From Mycolicibacterium sp. BiH015 (GTDB lineage Bacteria; Actinomycetota; Actinomycetes; Mycobacteriales; Mycobacteriaceae): a DNA stretch of 64,000 bases. The notes under the pieces were generated by a model that was given only the letters and a program-made list of their open reading frames with translations, was not told the origin of the DNA and ran no database searches. Position numbers and translations under genes: made by a program. This document shows, piece by piece, positions 51,481 through 60,068 of the stretch (its first letter is position 1; the number at the start of each line of letters is the position of its first letter). Where the stretch lies: the NCBI RefSeq assembly GCF_027706845.1, contig NZ_JAQGCZ010000001.1, forward strand, positions 1-64,000, read 5' to 3'.

Positions 51481-52946
51481 ACCTGTTCGCGCTGCTCGAC
51501 CAGACCGCAGCACGCCACGGCGATCGCGGTGCGGTGTATCACGGTGAGCGACAGGTGCATACGTGGGCATCGCTGCGCGAGCGGGCCCTGCGCCTGGCGG
51601 GCTCATTCCGCGAATTCGGCCCCGGCGCACGCATCGCAGTGTCCAGCGAGAACAGGCCGGAGATCGTGGAGCTCATGTTCGCGATCTGGGCTGCCGAATG
51701 TGTCTTCGTGCCGATCAACTTCAAGCTGCACCCGCGCGAGGTGGAGCAGATCCTCGAGGACTCCGGCGCAGGCCGCGTGTTCACATCACCCAAGATCGGC
51801 GCACGACTGGCGTCGGAGACATCGGTGCCCATCGAGATCATCGCGTCCGCAGAGTACGAAAACCGTTGCCGCGCTGATTTGTCGAAGGTTCCGCGGGACA
51901 CCGAGCCGGCACTGCTGGCGTGGTTGTTCTACACCAGCGGCACCACGGGGAAGTCCAAGGGGGCGATGCTATCGCACCGCAACCTGATGGCGATGACCGT
52001 CGCGCATCTCGCGGACTTCGACTCCCCCGACGAGAACTCCAGCCTCGTCCACGGCGCTCCGATGTCGCACGGCTCAGGTTTGTACGTGCCACCGTACGTG
52101 TTGCGCGGTGCCCGTCAGGTGGTGCCTGCGTCCGGCGCATTCGATCCCGACGAATTTCTCGATCTGTGTGAGCGCCATCCTGGTTGCAGCGCGTTCCTCG
52201 CGCCGACGATGGTCGCACGCCTGGTGCAAACCGGGCGGGCCCGCCCGGCCAATCTGAACACGATCGTCTACGGCGGCGGCCCGATGTACGTCGAGAGCCT
52301 GAAGAAGGCGATGGCGGCGTTCGGGCCGATCTTCGTGCAGCTGTACGGGCAGGGTGAGTCGCCGATGACGATCACCGGGCTGCGACGCCGGGACCACCTT
52401 GACGCCCCGGACGCCGTGCTCGGTTCGGTCGGGTATGCGCGGTCGGGTGTGGACGTCGCCGTGCTGGGTTCCGACGGTGCGCCGGCAGGTATCGACGAGA
52501 TCGGCGAGATCGTGTGCCGCGGAGACGTGGTGATGTCCGGCTACTGGAGGAACCCGTCGGCCACCGACGCCGCGCTCCGGAACGGGTGGCTGCGCACCGG
52601 CGACATGGGATCGTTCGACGCGAACGGATACCTGACGCTGCGGGACCGGTCCAAGGACGTGGTGATCAGCGGCGGCAGCAACATCTACCCCCGCGAAGTG
52701 GAAGAAGCGCTTCTGGAACACACGGCCGTGGTGGAGGCAGGTGTGGTCGGCGCCCCCGACGAGGAGTGGGGCGAGGTGGTCGTCGCTTTCGTCGTGGGAC
52801 AGGTCTCCGCCGCCGAACTCGACGCGCACCTACTGGAACGCATCGCGAGATTCAAGCGGCCGAAGCGGTACGAGTTCGTCGACGAGCTGCCCAAGAACAG
52901 CTACGGAAAGGTCCTCAAACGAGAGCTGCGCGCCCGGCTCGGATAG
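51477..52946 (+). CDS. AMP-forming acyl-CoA synthetase
   Basis: From GTG 51477 this is 489 residues with FYTSGTTGKSKGAMLSHRNL, LYGQGESPMTITG, GWLRTGDMGSFD and PKNSYGKVLKREL. It is a second carboxylate activator in the operon and only moderately similar to the one at 49221, so the two probably act on different intermediates. It is the last gene of the operon. Confidence 0.92.
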   Translation: MNLFALLDQTAARHGDRGAVYHGERQVHTWASLRERALRLAGSFREFGPGARIAVSSENRPEIVELMFAIWAAECVFVPINFKLHPREVEQILEDSGAGRVFTSPKIGARLASETSVPIEIIASAEYENRCRADLSKVPRDTEPALLAWLFYTSGTTGKSKGAMLSHRNLMAMTVAHLADFDSPDENSSLVHGAPMSHGSGLYVPPYVLRGARQVVPASGAFDPDEFLDLCERHPGCSAFLAPTMVARLVQTGRARPANLNTIVYGGGPMYVESLKKAMAAFGPIFVQLYGQGESPMTITGLRRRDHLDAPDAVLGSVGYARSGVDVAVLGSDGAPAGIDEIGEIVCRGDVVMSGYWRNPSATDAALRNGWLRTGDMGSFDANGYLTLRDRSKDVVISGGSNIYPREVEEALLEHTAVVEAGVVGAPDEEWGEVVVAFVVGQVSAAELDAHLLERIARFKRPKRYEFVDELPKNSYGKVLKRELRARLG

Positions 52947-53015
52947 CCCGGCCTGACACGGAGCTCAAACGCGCAATACCTGCAACTACGTCGCCGGCGG
53001 CGCTACGATGGCCGC

Positions 53016-54785
53016 GTGGGTGGGGTGCGGGCCGGCTGGGCCGCAGTCAAGCGCGCGCAAATGTGGCCGGGAATCGCAACATCGGTGATGTGGGCCCGGA
53101 CCGCCGGTTCATGCCTGGTGTTCGGCGGCATCCTGGTCGCACTCGTCACCACCTTGGCGCCGGACTACTTCGATAACTCCGCAGTTCAGTACGTCAACGC
53201 AGCGATCGCCACCTCGATCGGCGTCGTGGTCCTGTGGCGGGGTAGCCGCGTCACGCACTGGCAGTTGCACATCATCGTGGTTGCGGCGGCCGCGATGATC
53301 ACGACGTGTGTGCTCGCTTCGAGCCCCACCGCCGCGGTGTCCATCGCTACGCTCTACGTCTTCATCGCCTGCGGTGCGTTCTTCGTCGCGTGGCCCACCG
53401 CGACGGTCTATCTGGCGATCGCGGTCATCTCCTGCGTGACGGCCATCGCTCTCACCCCCGGGGCTCCGTGGTGGGCGGGCTTCTTCACCTCCGCAGTTAC
53501 GGTTGCGATCGGAACCCTGATCATCATCCTGGGTCACAGCGTCTCCAGGGCAGAACTCGACGAGGCGACGGGGGTGCCCAATCGGCGCGGCTTCGACCGT
53601 GTGATGGCCGCGGAGATCTCGCGCGCGCACTCCGTTGCGTCCGGTCCGGCGGTGATTCTCATCTGCGTCGACAGCTACGCGTCCATCCATGAGGAGTTCG
53701 GGTACCGCGCCGGCGACGAGTTGATGCAGCAGTTGGTCGCCTCGTGGCAGGGCCTGCTCGAGCCCGGGCAGGTCATCGCACGGCGGAGCAACGACGAGTT
53801 CATCCTCATGCTGCCCGCGGCGACCGAGCAGGACGCCCTGTCCCTCACGCAACGTCTCCGCAGCGCGACGTCGCAGGAATTCTCGGCAGGGGTGAGCGCG
53901 TGGGACGTCGGCGAACCCATCGGGTCCGTCCTCAAACGCGCCGACGTGGCACTGCGACGGGCGAAATCGATCGGACGCAACCGCACGATGCTCGAGTCCT
54001 CGCATCTGCCGACCCTCGCGGTACAGCTGCGCGACGCACTTTCGGCGGGCACGATCGGCGTCCGGTATCAGCCCATCGTCCGACTGTCGGAAGGGGACGC
54101 TGTCGTCGGTGTCGAGGCGTTGTTGCGGTGGGAGCCGGCCGATGGCTCCGACCTGCAGGCCGGTGAAGTGATTCGGGTCGCCGAGGACAACGATCTGATC
54201 TCCAAGCTCGATCAGTATGTGTTGCGGCGCGCGTGTATCGATGCGCTCTGGATGCAGCAGAACACGCCTCACCTGCGGTTGTCGCTGAGCGTCAACGTAT
54301 CCGGGCTCGAACTGGTGGAGAAGGGTTATGTCGATCGGGTGCTGGAAACGCTCGCGTCCACCGGCTGGCCCGCCACCCAACTCGTACTGGAGGTCACCGA
54401 GACCGTCATCGACGTCGACAGGCCGTCGTCGATCCTTGCCCTGCACGAGCTTCGGACACACGGCATCAGGATCGCCATCGACGATTTCGGCACCGGGTAC
54501 TCATCGCTGAGCAGACTCCAGAAACTGCCGACCGATCTTCTCAAGCTCGATGCCTCCTTCATCGCGTCCATCAGCTCGGCGTCGTCCTCAGCGCCACCAC
54601 TGCTGCACGCCGTCGCGGGGCTCGCCGACGCGCTCGGCCTGCCGATCGTCGCCGAGGGAGTCGAAACCGCTCACGAGGCAAACGTGCTGCGCGGCATGGG
54701 ATTCACCCTGGCGCAGGGTTTCTACTTCGGCAAGGCACAAACGCGCGAGGACGTCGTCAGCGTCGTCACGCGCGACAGACCGTGA
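53016..54785 (+). CDS. Membrane-bound GGDEF-EAL protein with degenerate GGDEF
   Basis: This 589-residue protein has an N-terminal sensor of about six membrane helices (30-172), then a GGDEF-like domain in which the signature is SNDEF (258-262), and an EAL domain with the catalytic set present: E367 (EALLRW), N427 (NVSG), E459 (LEVTE), D489-D490 (DDFGTG), K510 (LKLD) and E547 (EGVE). It should therefore hydrolyse c-di-GMP, with the GGDEF part regulatory. The start is GTG 53016. Confidence 0.9.
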   Translation: MGGVRAGWAAVKRAQMWPGIATSVMWARTAGSCLVFGGILVALVTTLAPDYFDNSAVQYVNAAIATSIGVVVLWRGSRVTHWQLHIIVVAAAAMITTCVLASSPTAAVSIATLYVFIACGAFFVAWPTATVYLAIAVISCVTAIALTPGAPWWAGFFTSAVTVAIGTLIIILGHSVSRAELDEATGVPNRRGFDRVMAAEISRAHSVASGPAVILICVDSYASIHEEFGYRAGDELMQQLVASWQGLLEPGQVIARRSNDEFILMLPAATEQDALSLTQRLRSATSQEFSAGVSAWDVGEPIGSVLKRADVALRRAKSIGRNRTMLESSHLPTLAVQLRDALSAGTIGVRYQPIVRLSEGDAVVGVEALLRWEPADGSDLQAGEVIRVAEDNDLISKLDQYVLRRACIDALWMQQNTPHLRLSLSVNVSGLELVEKGYVDRVLETLASTGWPATQLVLEVTETVIDVDRPSSILALHELRTHGIRIAIDDFGTGYSSLSRLQKLPTDLLKLDASFIASISSASSSAPPLLHAVAGLADALGLPIVAEGVETAHEANVLRGMGFTLAQGFYFGKAQTREDVVSVVTRDRP

Positions 54786-54792
54786 GATGCGC

Positions 54793-54924
54793 TCAGGCGG
54801 GAGCGTGGTCCGCGTCCTCGGCGGTCGCCGGCGCGCCTCTGCGGCCGGACCGTTCGGCGAGCAGGAGGTCGCGAGCATCGAGCGCGGCACGGAGGTCGGC
54901 CACTAGCGGGTCCAGGCCGCTCAC
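54793..54924 (-). CDS. 43-residue protein coupled to the DapB-like gene
   Basis: GTG 54924 overlaps the stop of the DapB-like gene (GTGA) and opens 43 codons: VSGLDPLVADLRAALDARDL, then LLAERSGRRGAPATAEDADH and APA. The first half looks like an amphipathic helix, the rest is Ala-rich and charged. It ends 8 bases from the convergent EAL gene stop. No family is recognised. The tight coupling suggests a real small protein; chance cannot be excluded. Confidence 0.45.
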   Translation of the reverse strand: MSGLDPLVADLRAALDARDLLLAERSGRRGAPATAEDADHAPA

Positions 54925-55994
54925 CACATAAGACCACGGATCATCGCCACAGGCGGAATGTCCTCGACAGCAATGATTCCCGCCGGCGCGCCGCAGACCC
55001 AGTCGATCGCGTTGACGGCCCTGGCCGCGGTCGAGACACAACCGGCCTCGGTGACGTCGAGAACCGGGTGAGACAGGTGGGTGGTCATCTCGATGCGCGG
55101 TTCGCCTTCGACGATGACCATGTGCACACCGTCCTGCCCTTGCGGCGGGTACTCCCACTCCGGCGCGGCAGCGGGCGTGAGTCGCGTGGTGTGCTCGACG
55201 GTGATGACGGGGACGTCGCCCCGCACCCCTTCGACGGCGAACCGCACCCCGGCCAACTGTCCCGGCTCGACCGTCATCATCGTGCACTCGATACGGTCGG
55301 GGGTGTACCAGGGCTCGTAGCGCTGCCGGACGTCGTCGAGCTTCACGTCGAGGTGGCTTGCGAGGTTGCGGACCAGGCCGCCGAACATCGACGTGATCAC
55401 GCCCGGCTGGAACGCCATCGGCAGGTCGTCCTGCGGCGTGGTACCGAAGCCCATGGCCCTGCCGGTGTATTCATAGTCGTCGTAATTTCCGTAGTCGAAG
55501 ACCTCTTTGACCGTGACCGATTCGGCGCGGGTCACGAGGCTCAGCGCCGCATGTACTGCAGTGTCGCCCGAGTAGCCGGGGTCGATGCCGTTCACATACA
55601 GCGACGAATCGCCCGCGGCACATGCCTGTTCGAGCGGCCCGCGCAGCCAGTCGTCGGTCTGGCGCGGCGTGACCAGCCAGACCATCGACGTCCCGACCAC
55701 GTTGATGCCTGCCGCGAGCAGCTTCGACATCTGCTCGATGGCCTCCATCGGCCTGGTCTCGCCCAGCGTGGTGTACACCACGCAATCCGGTTTGAGTGCG
55801 ATCAGCGCGTCGATGTCGTCCGTCGCCACGACACCGGTGGGTTCGGTCAGCCCGCACAACTGCGCGGCGTCGCGACCGATCTTGGACGGACTGGCGGCGT
55901 GTACGCCCACCAGCTCCAGATCAGGCCGCCCGATGATCGCTTTCAGCGAATGCCTACCGACATTGCCGGTGGAGAACTGCAACACTGTGTGCAT
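54921..55994 (-). CDS. DapB-like NAD(P)-dependent oxidoreductase, paralogue 2
   Basis: This 357-residue member of the family seen at 5426-6514 begins MHTVLQFSTGNVGRHSLKAI and has AGINVVGTSMVWLVTP, VNGIDPGYSGDT and RAMGFGTTPQDDLPMAFQPG. It follows an SDR gene with a gap of about 20 bases, the same gene order as at 4623-6514. It belongs to the operon divergent from the membrane/NorQ-type operon. Its reaction is not established. Confidence 0.82.
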   Translation of the reverse strand: MHTVLQFSTGNVGRHSLKAIIGRPDLELVGVHAASPSKIGRDAAQLCGLTEPTGVVATDDIDALIALKPDCVVYTTLGETRPMEAIEQMSKLLAAGINVVGTSMVWLVTPRQTDDWLRGPLEQACAAGDSSLYVNGIDPGYSGDTAVHAALSLVTRAESVTVKEVFDYGNYDDYEYTGRAMGFGTTPQDDLPMAFQPGVITSMFGGLVRNLASHLDVKLDDVRQRYEPWYTPDRIECTMMTVEPGQLAGVRFAVEGVRGDVPVITVEHTTRLTPAAAPEWEYPPQGQDGVHMVIVEGEPRIEMTTHLSHPVLDVTEAGCVSTAARAVNAIDWVCGAPAGIIAVEDIPPVAMIRGLMW

Positions 55995-56013
55995 CGCGTC
56001 AGACCGTTCCTGC

Positions 56014-56802
56014 TCAGTAGTCGGGGATGGGCAGGGGCGAGTTGTTCGAGTCGATGCCGCCGTCCACGTGGAAGATCGCATTGGTGGCATAGCAGTCGCG
56101 CGTGGACAGATACACGCACAACCTCCCGAGGTCCTCGACATCGCCGAGGCGATGCAACGGCGTCGCCTCCATCATCTTGTCCAGCGACCCGGGTAACAAG
56201 TCAAGGCTTCCTTGTAAACCGTCGGTCGCAAAGGAGCCGAGCGCGATCGCGTTCACCCGGATCTTCGGCGCCAGCTCCTGCGCCATGGCGCGGGTCAACG
56301 CCTCGAGCCCACCCTTGGCGACGCAGTAGGCGGTCAGGGCACGAATGCCGAATCGGGCGGACCCGGACGAGATGTTCACGATCGAGCCCCGGCCGGCCTC
56401 GATCATGTGCGGTGCGACGAGCTGACTCATGATGAACGCTGACGTGACGCACCAGTCGAATGTGTGCCGGAAGTCGTCATCGGTGATGTCGAGGAATCGC
56501 GCGTACGTGGACCCGCCGACGTTGTTGATCAGGATGTCGACACGCCCGAAGCGGTCCATCGCCGTGCTCACCACGCGTTCCCCGTCGGGTCGGCTCATCG
56601 CGTCGGCGACGAACGCCAGGCCCTTACCGCCGGCCTCCTCGATGCCTGCGATGGTCGCGACGATATCCGATTCGGTTCGCGCCGTGCCGACGACGGTGGC
56701 GCCCGCCTCGGCGAGAACCCGCGCAATCCCTTGCCCTACGCCTTTGCCCGCACCGGTCACGATCGCAACCTGGCCGTCGAGCGAAAACTGTTCCAGTGCC
56801 AT
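56014..56802 (-). CDS. SDR, divergent from the membrane operon
   Basis: From ATG 56802, chosen for the GAGGAGG ribosome site just upstream, this is a 262-residue SDR: AIVTGAGKGVGQGIARVLAE, NNVGGSTYAR, the catalytic NISSGSARFG and AYCVAKGGLEAL, and a C-terminus ending LPIPDY. It resembles the SDR at 4623-5414 in C-terminal ending and in being followed by a DapB-like gene. It is probably controlled by the palindrome at 56847-56858. Confidence 0.9.
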   Translation of the reverse strand: MALEQFSLDGQVAIVTGAGKGVGQGIARVLAEAGATVVGTARTESDIVATIAGIEEAGGKGLAFVADAMSRPDGERVVSTAMDRFGRVDILINNVGGSTYARFLDITDDDFRHTFDWCVTSAFIMSQLVAPHMIEAGRGSIVNISSGSARFGIRALTAYCVAKGGLEALTRAMAQELAPKIRVNAIALGSFATDGLQGSLDLLPGSLDKMMEATPLHRLGDVEDLGRLCVYLSTRDCYATNAIFHVDGGIDSNNSPLPIPDY

Positions 56803-56846
56803 GGATTCCTCCTCATCGAGGTTCGTGCCCATCTAACGGCCGGACC

Positions 56847-56858
56847 TGACTTAAGTCA
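56847..56858. promoter_or_regulatory. TGACTnnAGTCA operator, copy 1
   Basis: TGACTTAAGTCA is a perfect 12-bp palindrome. On the minus strand it overlaps a possible -35 (TTGACT, 56859-56854), with TTAGAT 17 bases downstream, placing it over the promoter of the SDR/DapB-like operon. Confidence 0.65.
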
Positions 56859-56968
56859 ATAACATGAGTTACCGCCGATTCACATGCAGACAGAAATCTG
56901 CACGATATCGTCCGTAATTTAACGCCTCTGCGTCTACCTACCCGAGGAACCCACCCGACAACGGGCCG

Positions 56969-56999
56969 TTGACTCTAGACTTTTACTGACTATAGTCAG
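56969..56999 (+). promoter_or_regulatory. Promoter and TGACTnnAGTCA operator, copy 2, of the membrane operon
   Basis: TTGACT (56969-56974) and TATAGT (56991-56996) are 16 bases apart, a good housekeeping promoter. The -10 box lies inside the perfect palindrome CTGACTATAGTCAG (56986-56999). The predicted start is at or next to ATG 57005, so the mRNA is probably leaderless. The TetR protein encoded at 57785 is the likely binder. Confidence 0.7.
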
Positions 57000-57004
57000 C
57001 TTTT

Positions 57005-57736
57005 ATGAATCTGCCAACGCTGAACCGGGGCCGTAGCCGTCAGCCGGCATCCGCTCCGCGGACATCCGCGAGCGGCCTCGAGGAGCACATGGAGGCTTCG
57101 CAGCGGGCGCAACGGCAAGCGGACAAGTGGCTCATCTCGGGAAGCCTCTTGATCGGTACGGCGGCACTCGGAATCTTCGGCCTTCCCCTGTTCCTGCGGG
57201 GCGTCTGGCTGCTCCGTAAGGCGCAGCGCGACGGCCTCTCGGTGCGCCCGATGCTCGTCACCCTCATCGGCTATCTCGTCATCATCGACGCCGCGATCAA
57301 CACCGTCGGCTGGGCCCTGGACCTGGTCGCCAACCACACCATCTTGGCGCGAATCCTGTTGAACGGCTGGGGCGCAATGTTCGACGCCGGCTACTTCTGG
57401 CACTACAACGAACTCTGGCTCGGCGGCGCTGCCGGCCCGGGCGAGAAGGCCATGGAAGTCGGCATGATCCTCACCGTCTTCACGATGCGCATCGCGGCGG
57501 CCATCGGCTTCCTCCAGATGAAACGCTGGGGGCACCAGTGGATGATCATCACCTGCTGGATGGGAATCGTGATCTGGTGCCTCTACGTGTTCAACATGAC
57601 GATGTACGCCGACGTGCGGTTCGCCGGTGTCGTGCTCCCCGTCGTCGGCTGGTGGCTTTACGACATCTTCTACATCACGCCGTTCCTCGCGATCCCGTAC
57701 CTCCATTCGGTGAACCGGGAGATCTTCTCGGATTGA
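57005..57736 (+). CDS. Multi-pass membrane protein with Asp-x5-His-x2-Glu signature, copy A
   Basis: This 243-residue protein has a charged N-terminal cytoplasmic stretch and five or six membrane helices from residue 43 on. Between helices lies GAMFDAGYFWHYNELW, with D127, H133 and E136, which are identical in copy B (61015-61740). Other shared polar residues include H177, D220 and H234. From residue 78 to the end most positions are identical between the copies. I do not recognise a named family. Clustered Asp/His/Glu in a membrane protein beside NorQ/NorD-type activators suggests a metal site, by inference only. Confidence 0.8.
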   Translation: MNLPTLNRGRSRQPASAPRTSASGLEEHMEASQRAQRQADKWLISGSLLIGTAALGIFGLPLFLRGVWLLRKAQRDGLSVRPMLVTLIGYLVIIDAAINTVGWALDLVANHTILARILLNGWGAMFDAGYFWHYNELWLGGAAGPGEKAMEVGMILTVFTMRIAAAIGFLQMKRWGHQWMIITCWMGIVIWCLYVFNMTMYADVRFAGVVLPVVGWWLYDIFYITPFLAIPYLHSVNREIFSD

Positions 57737-57784
57737 CTCGATGACTGGAATCACTGATAACGACAGCTCGGGAAGGAGAGGGCG

Positions 57785-58387
57785 ATGGCGCCACAGGTCA
57801 AGCAATCGGCGCGCGAGCTGCGCCGGCTGCAGACGCGCGAACGTATCCTGGGCGCTGCCATCGCCGAGTTCCAGGCCTCAGGTATGGCAGGCGCGGATGT
57901 CGGCGCGATCGTCTCCGCCGCAGGCGTCGCGCACGGCACGTTCTTCTTCCACTTCCCCAGCAAGGAGCACGTCCTGCTTGAATTGGAGCGACGTGAAGAA
58001 GCCCGCATGGCAGCCGAATTCGCGCGATTCCTGGATTCCGGGCATGACCTCGCTGCGGCCCTGACGAGGGTCGTCGAGCTGATATCCGGGCTGGAGCAGC
58101 GACTCGGCCCGCTATTGTTCAAAGAGTTTCTGGCGCTGCACTTCTCACCGACCCGACCCAGCAGGGACGAGTGGTCGGACCATCCGATCGTCGTCTCGCT
58201 CGTCCGTGAGATCGAACGCGCCCGCGGAGACGGTGAGGTTCACCCCGAAGTCGACGCGTTCTACAGTGCGGCATTCTTCCTGCTCGGCATCTACGGGGTC
58301 CTGACCACGGTCGCCAACGGTGCGGGACGGGACGCGATGCTTGCCAATTTGATCGTCACCGCCCGAAGGGGTCTGGAAGCCAGATGA
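57785..58387 (+). CDS. TetR-family repressor of the membrane operon
   Basis: This 200-residue TetR protein has an N-terminal helix-turn-helix (TRERILGAAIAEFQASGMAG, ADVGAIVSAAGVAHGTFFFH, FPSKEHVLLELER) and a helical ligand domain that diverges from known members. It lies within the operon whose promoter carries the CTGACTATAGTCAG palindrome and is the only regulator nearby, so it likely represses both this operon and the divergent SDR/DapB-like operon. Confidence 0.88.
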   Translation: MAPQVKQSARELRRLQTRERILGAAIAEFQASGMAGADVGAIVSAAGVAHGTFFFHFPSKEHVLLELERREEARMAAEFARFLDSGHDLAAALTRVVELISGLEQRLGPLLFKEFLALHFSPTRPSRDEWSDHPIVVSLVREIERARGDGEVHPEVDAFYSAAFFLLGIYGVLTTVANGAGRDAMLANLIVTARRGLEAR

Positions 58388-58414
58388 ATACCCGTTCGCA
58401 CGAGAGGAACTGAC

Positions 58415-58522
58415 GTGACCGGCTGGATCTGGGAGATATTGCGCTACGTAGCGGCTTGGGGCGGAACCGGACTCATCATCTGGTTCTGGTACTGGATGTT
58501 CTCCAACATCGGCACGTTCTGA
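58415..58522 (+). CDS. 35-residue Trp-rich membrane microprotein
   Basis: GTG 58415, with AGAGGA upstream, opens 35 codons: VTGWIWEILRYVAAWGGTGL, then IIWFWYWMFSNIGTF. It is one hydrophobic helix with five Trp and several Tyr/Phe. It fits tightly between the TetR and VWA genes on the same strand, so it is probably translated, perhaps as a small subunit or assembly factor of the membrane complex. No homologue is recalled. Confidence 0.65.
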   Translation: MTGWIWEILRYVAAWGGTGLIIWFWYWMFSNIGTF

Positions 58523-58535
58523 AGCGCGGTCGGCG

Positions 58536-60068
58536 ATGTCAGAACTCTCCGACACGCACGCCATGGCGGTCGAGCGCAGCTGCGCGCTCACCGCGGTGGC
58601 GTTGAGTGGTCAGCGCCGGACCGGCGCCCATCTCGTGAGTGGGCAGCATCGCGGCTTCGGCTTGAGTTCTCTGCTCGACCTCGTCCACGTGCCGTACCCG
58701 ATGCCTGTCGGCGATTGGACCCGCCGAACGCTGACCTGCGGTATCGCGCTTCAATGTTCACCGTCGAAGGACCGGATCACCGGGTACCGCCTTCACGAAT
58801 TGACCGGACGCGAACTGAGCGCGCTCACGCTCGTCGAAGCCGGCGTCGCGCTGGGATGGGTCACGGCGCACTGGCCGGGGCTACTCGCCGAACTGCGGCG
58901 CCTGCTGCCCGATCTCGACATCGCAGACCCCGACATGGACGCCTGGGTAATGCTCAACCGCGCCGTCGAATTGGCGCGCAGCCGCCAGACCCTCTCGGCG
59001 CACCCGATCCTCGGGACACTGCCGCGTGGCTACACTGCACCGCAGAGCCTGACCGACAAGCTGCGCCGCACGCTGGGACGGCTGCCGTGGACGATGAACC
59101 AGAAGCGAGTCCCCGCACCGCACTCCGTACCTGCCGGCGGTGAAGGCGGCATCAAGAACCCGAACCTGCCGCCACCGAGCCGCCCTCAGGACAACGACCT
59201 CGACATCACCCCTGACCACCGTCCCGGCATCCCCTACCCGGAGTGGAACGCGTGGACCGAGCGCTTCATGCCGGATCATGTCGCCGTGCTCGAACGGGCG
59301 CACCACGGTGCCGGGGGTCAGCCCGCCGCGATCGCCGTCGATGTCCGGAAGTGGTTCGAGAAGAACACCCACCGCGCCATGAAGAACCGGTTGGAGGACG
59401 GCTCCGACATCGACGTCGACCAATACGTGGGCCACTACATCGACGTGACCACCGGAGAAGCCGTCGAGCCCCGCATCTTCCGCGAGTTGCTCCCCGCCAG
59501 CCGCGACGTCACCACGGCGCTGCTGTTGGACGGCAGTTCCTCGCTGGGTGTGCACGGCGGATCGATCTTCAAGCTCGAACTGGCTTGTGCCGACGCGCTG
59601 TCACGCGCGATGACGACAGCCCGCGAACGCCACGGCATCTTCGTGTTCACCGGGAACACCCGCCACCGCGTCGAGGTCAACTGCCTCAAAGACTTCACCG
59701 ACCGGCGCTTCGTCCCGCCGGGGAGCCTCGGGCTGTCGACTGCCGGATACACCCGCCTCGGTGCACCGCTGCGCCACCTGACGAGCAGGCTGCTCGCCCA
59801 GCCGTCGGAACGACGGCTGCTGATCGTCATCGGCGACGGTCTGATCTCCGACGAGGGGTACGAGGGACGGTACGCCTGGGCCGACGCCGCCCACGCCGTC
59901 GAGGAGGCCAATGACGCCGGCGTCTCGATGTACTACGTCGGAATCGGGCCCGTCCGTGTCGATCCACTTCCGGAAGTGTTCGGGCCCAAACGCTCTCAGC
60001 GGATACACCGCATCGAAGATCTTCCCCGGGTTCTCGCCCATGTCCACAAGGAGCTGGTAGCAGCGTGA
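58536..60068 (+). CDS. VWA-domain protein of the NorD/CbbO type
   Basis: This 510-residue protein has a long N-terminal helical region, a GIPYPEWNAW segment near 231 (the YPEW motif of NorD/CbbO proteins), and a C-terminal von Willebrand A domain with an intact metal-ion site DGSSS (332-336) and GYTRLGAPLRHL. NorD and CbbO act with an AAA+ partner (NorQ, CbbQ) to activate a metalloenzyme (NO reductase, Rubisco). Its partner is encoded next with a 4-base overlap (GTGA). No signal peptide is present. Confidence 0.87.
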   Translation: MSELSDTHAMAVERSCALTAVALSGQRRTGAHLVSGQHRGFGLSSLLDLVHVPYPMPVGDWTRRTLTCGIALQCSPSKDRITGYRLHELTGRELSALTLVEAGVALGWVTAHWPGLLAELRRLLPDLDIADPDMDAWVMLNRAVELARSRQTLSAHPILGTLPRGYTAPQSLTDKLRRTLGRLPWTMNQKRVPAPHSVPAGGEGGIKNPNLPPPSRPQDNDLDITPDHRPGIPYPEWNAWTERFMPDHVAVLERAHHGAGGQPAAIAVDVRKWFEKNTHRAMKNRLEDGSDIDVDQYVGHYIDVTTGEAVEPRIFRELLPASRDVTTALLLDGSSSLGVHGGSIFKLELACADALSRAMTTARERHGIFVFTGNTRHRVEVNCLKDFTDRRFVPPGSLGLSTAGYTRLGAPLRHLTSRLLAQPSERRLLIVIGDGLISDEGYEGRYAWADAAHAVEEANDAGVSMYYVGIGPVRVDPLPEVFGPKRSQRIHRIEDLPRVLAHVHKELVAA

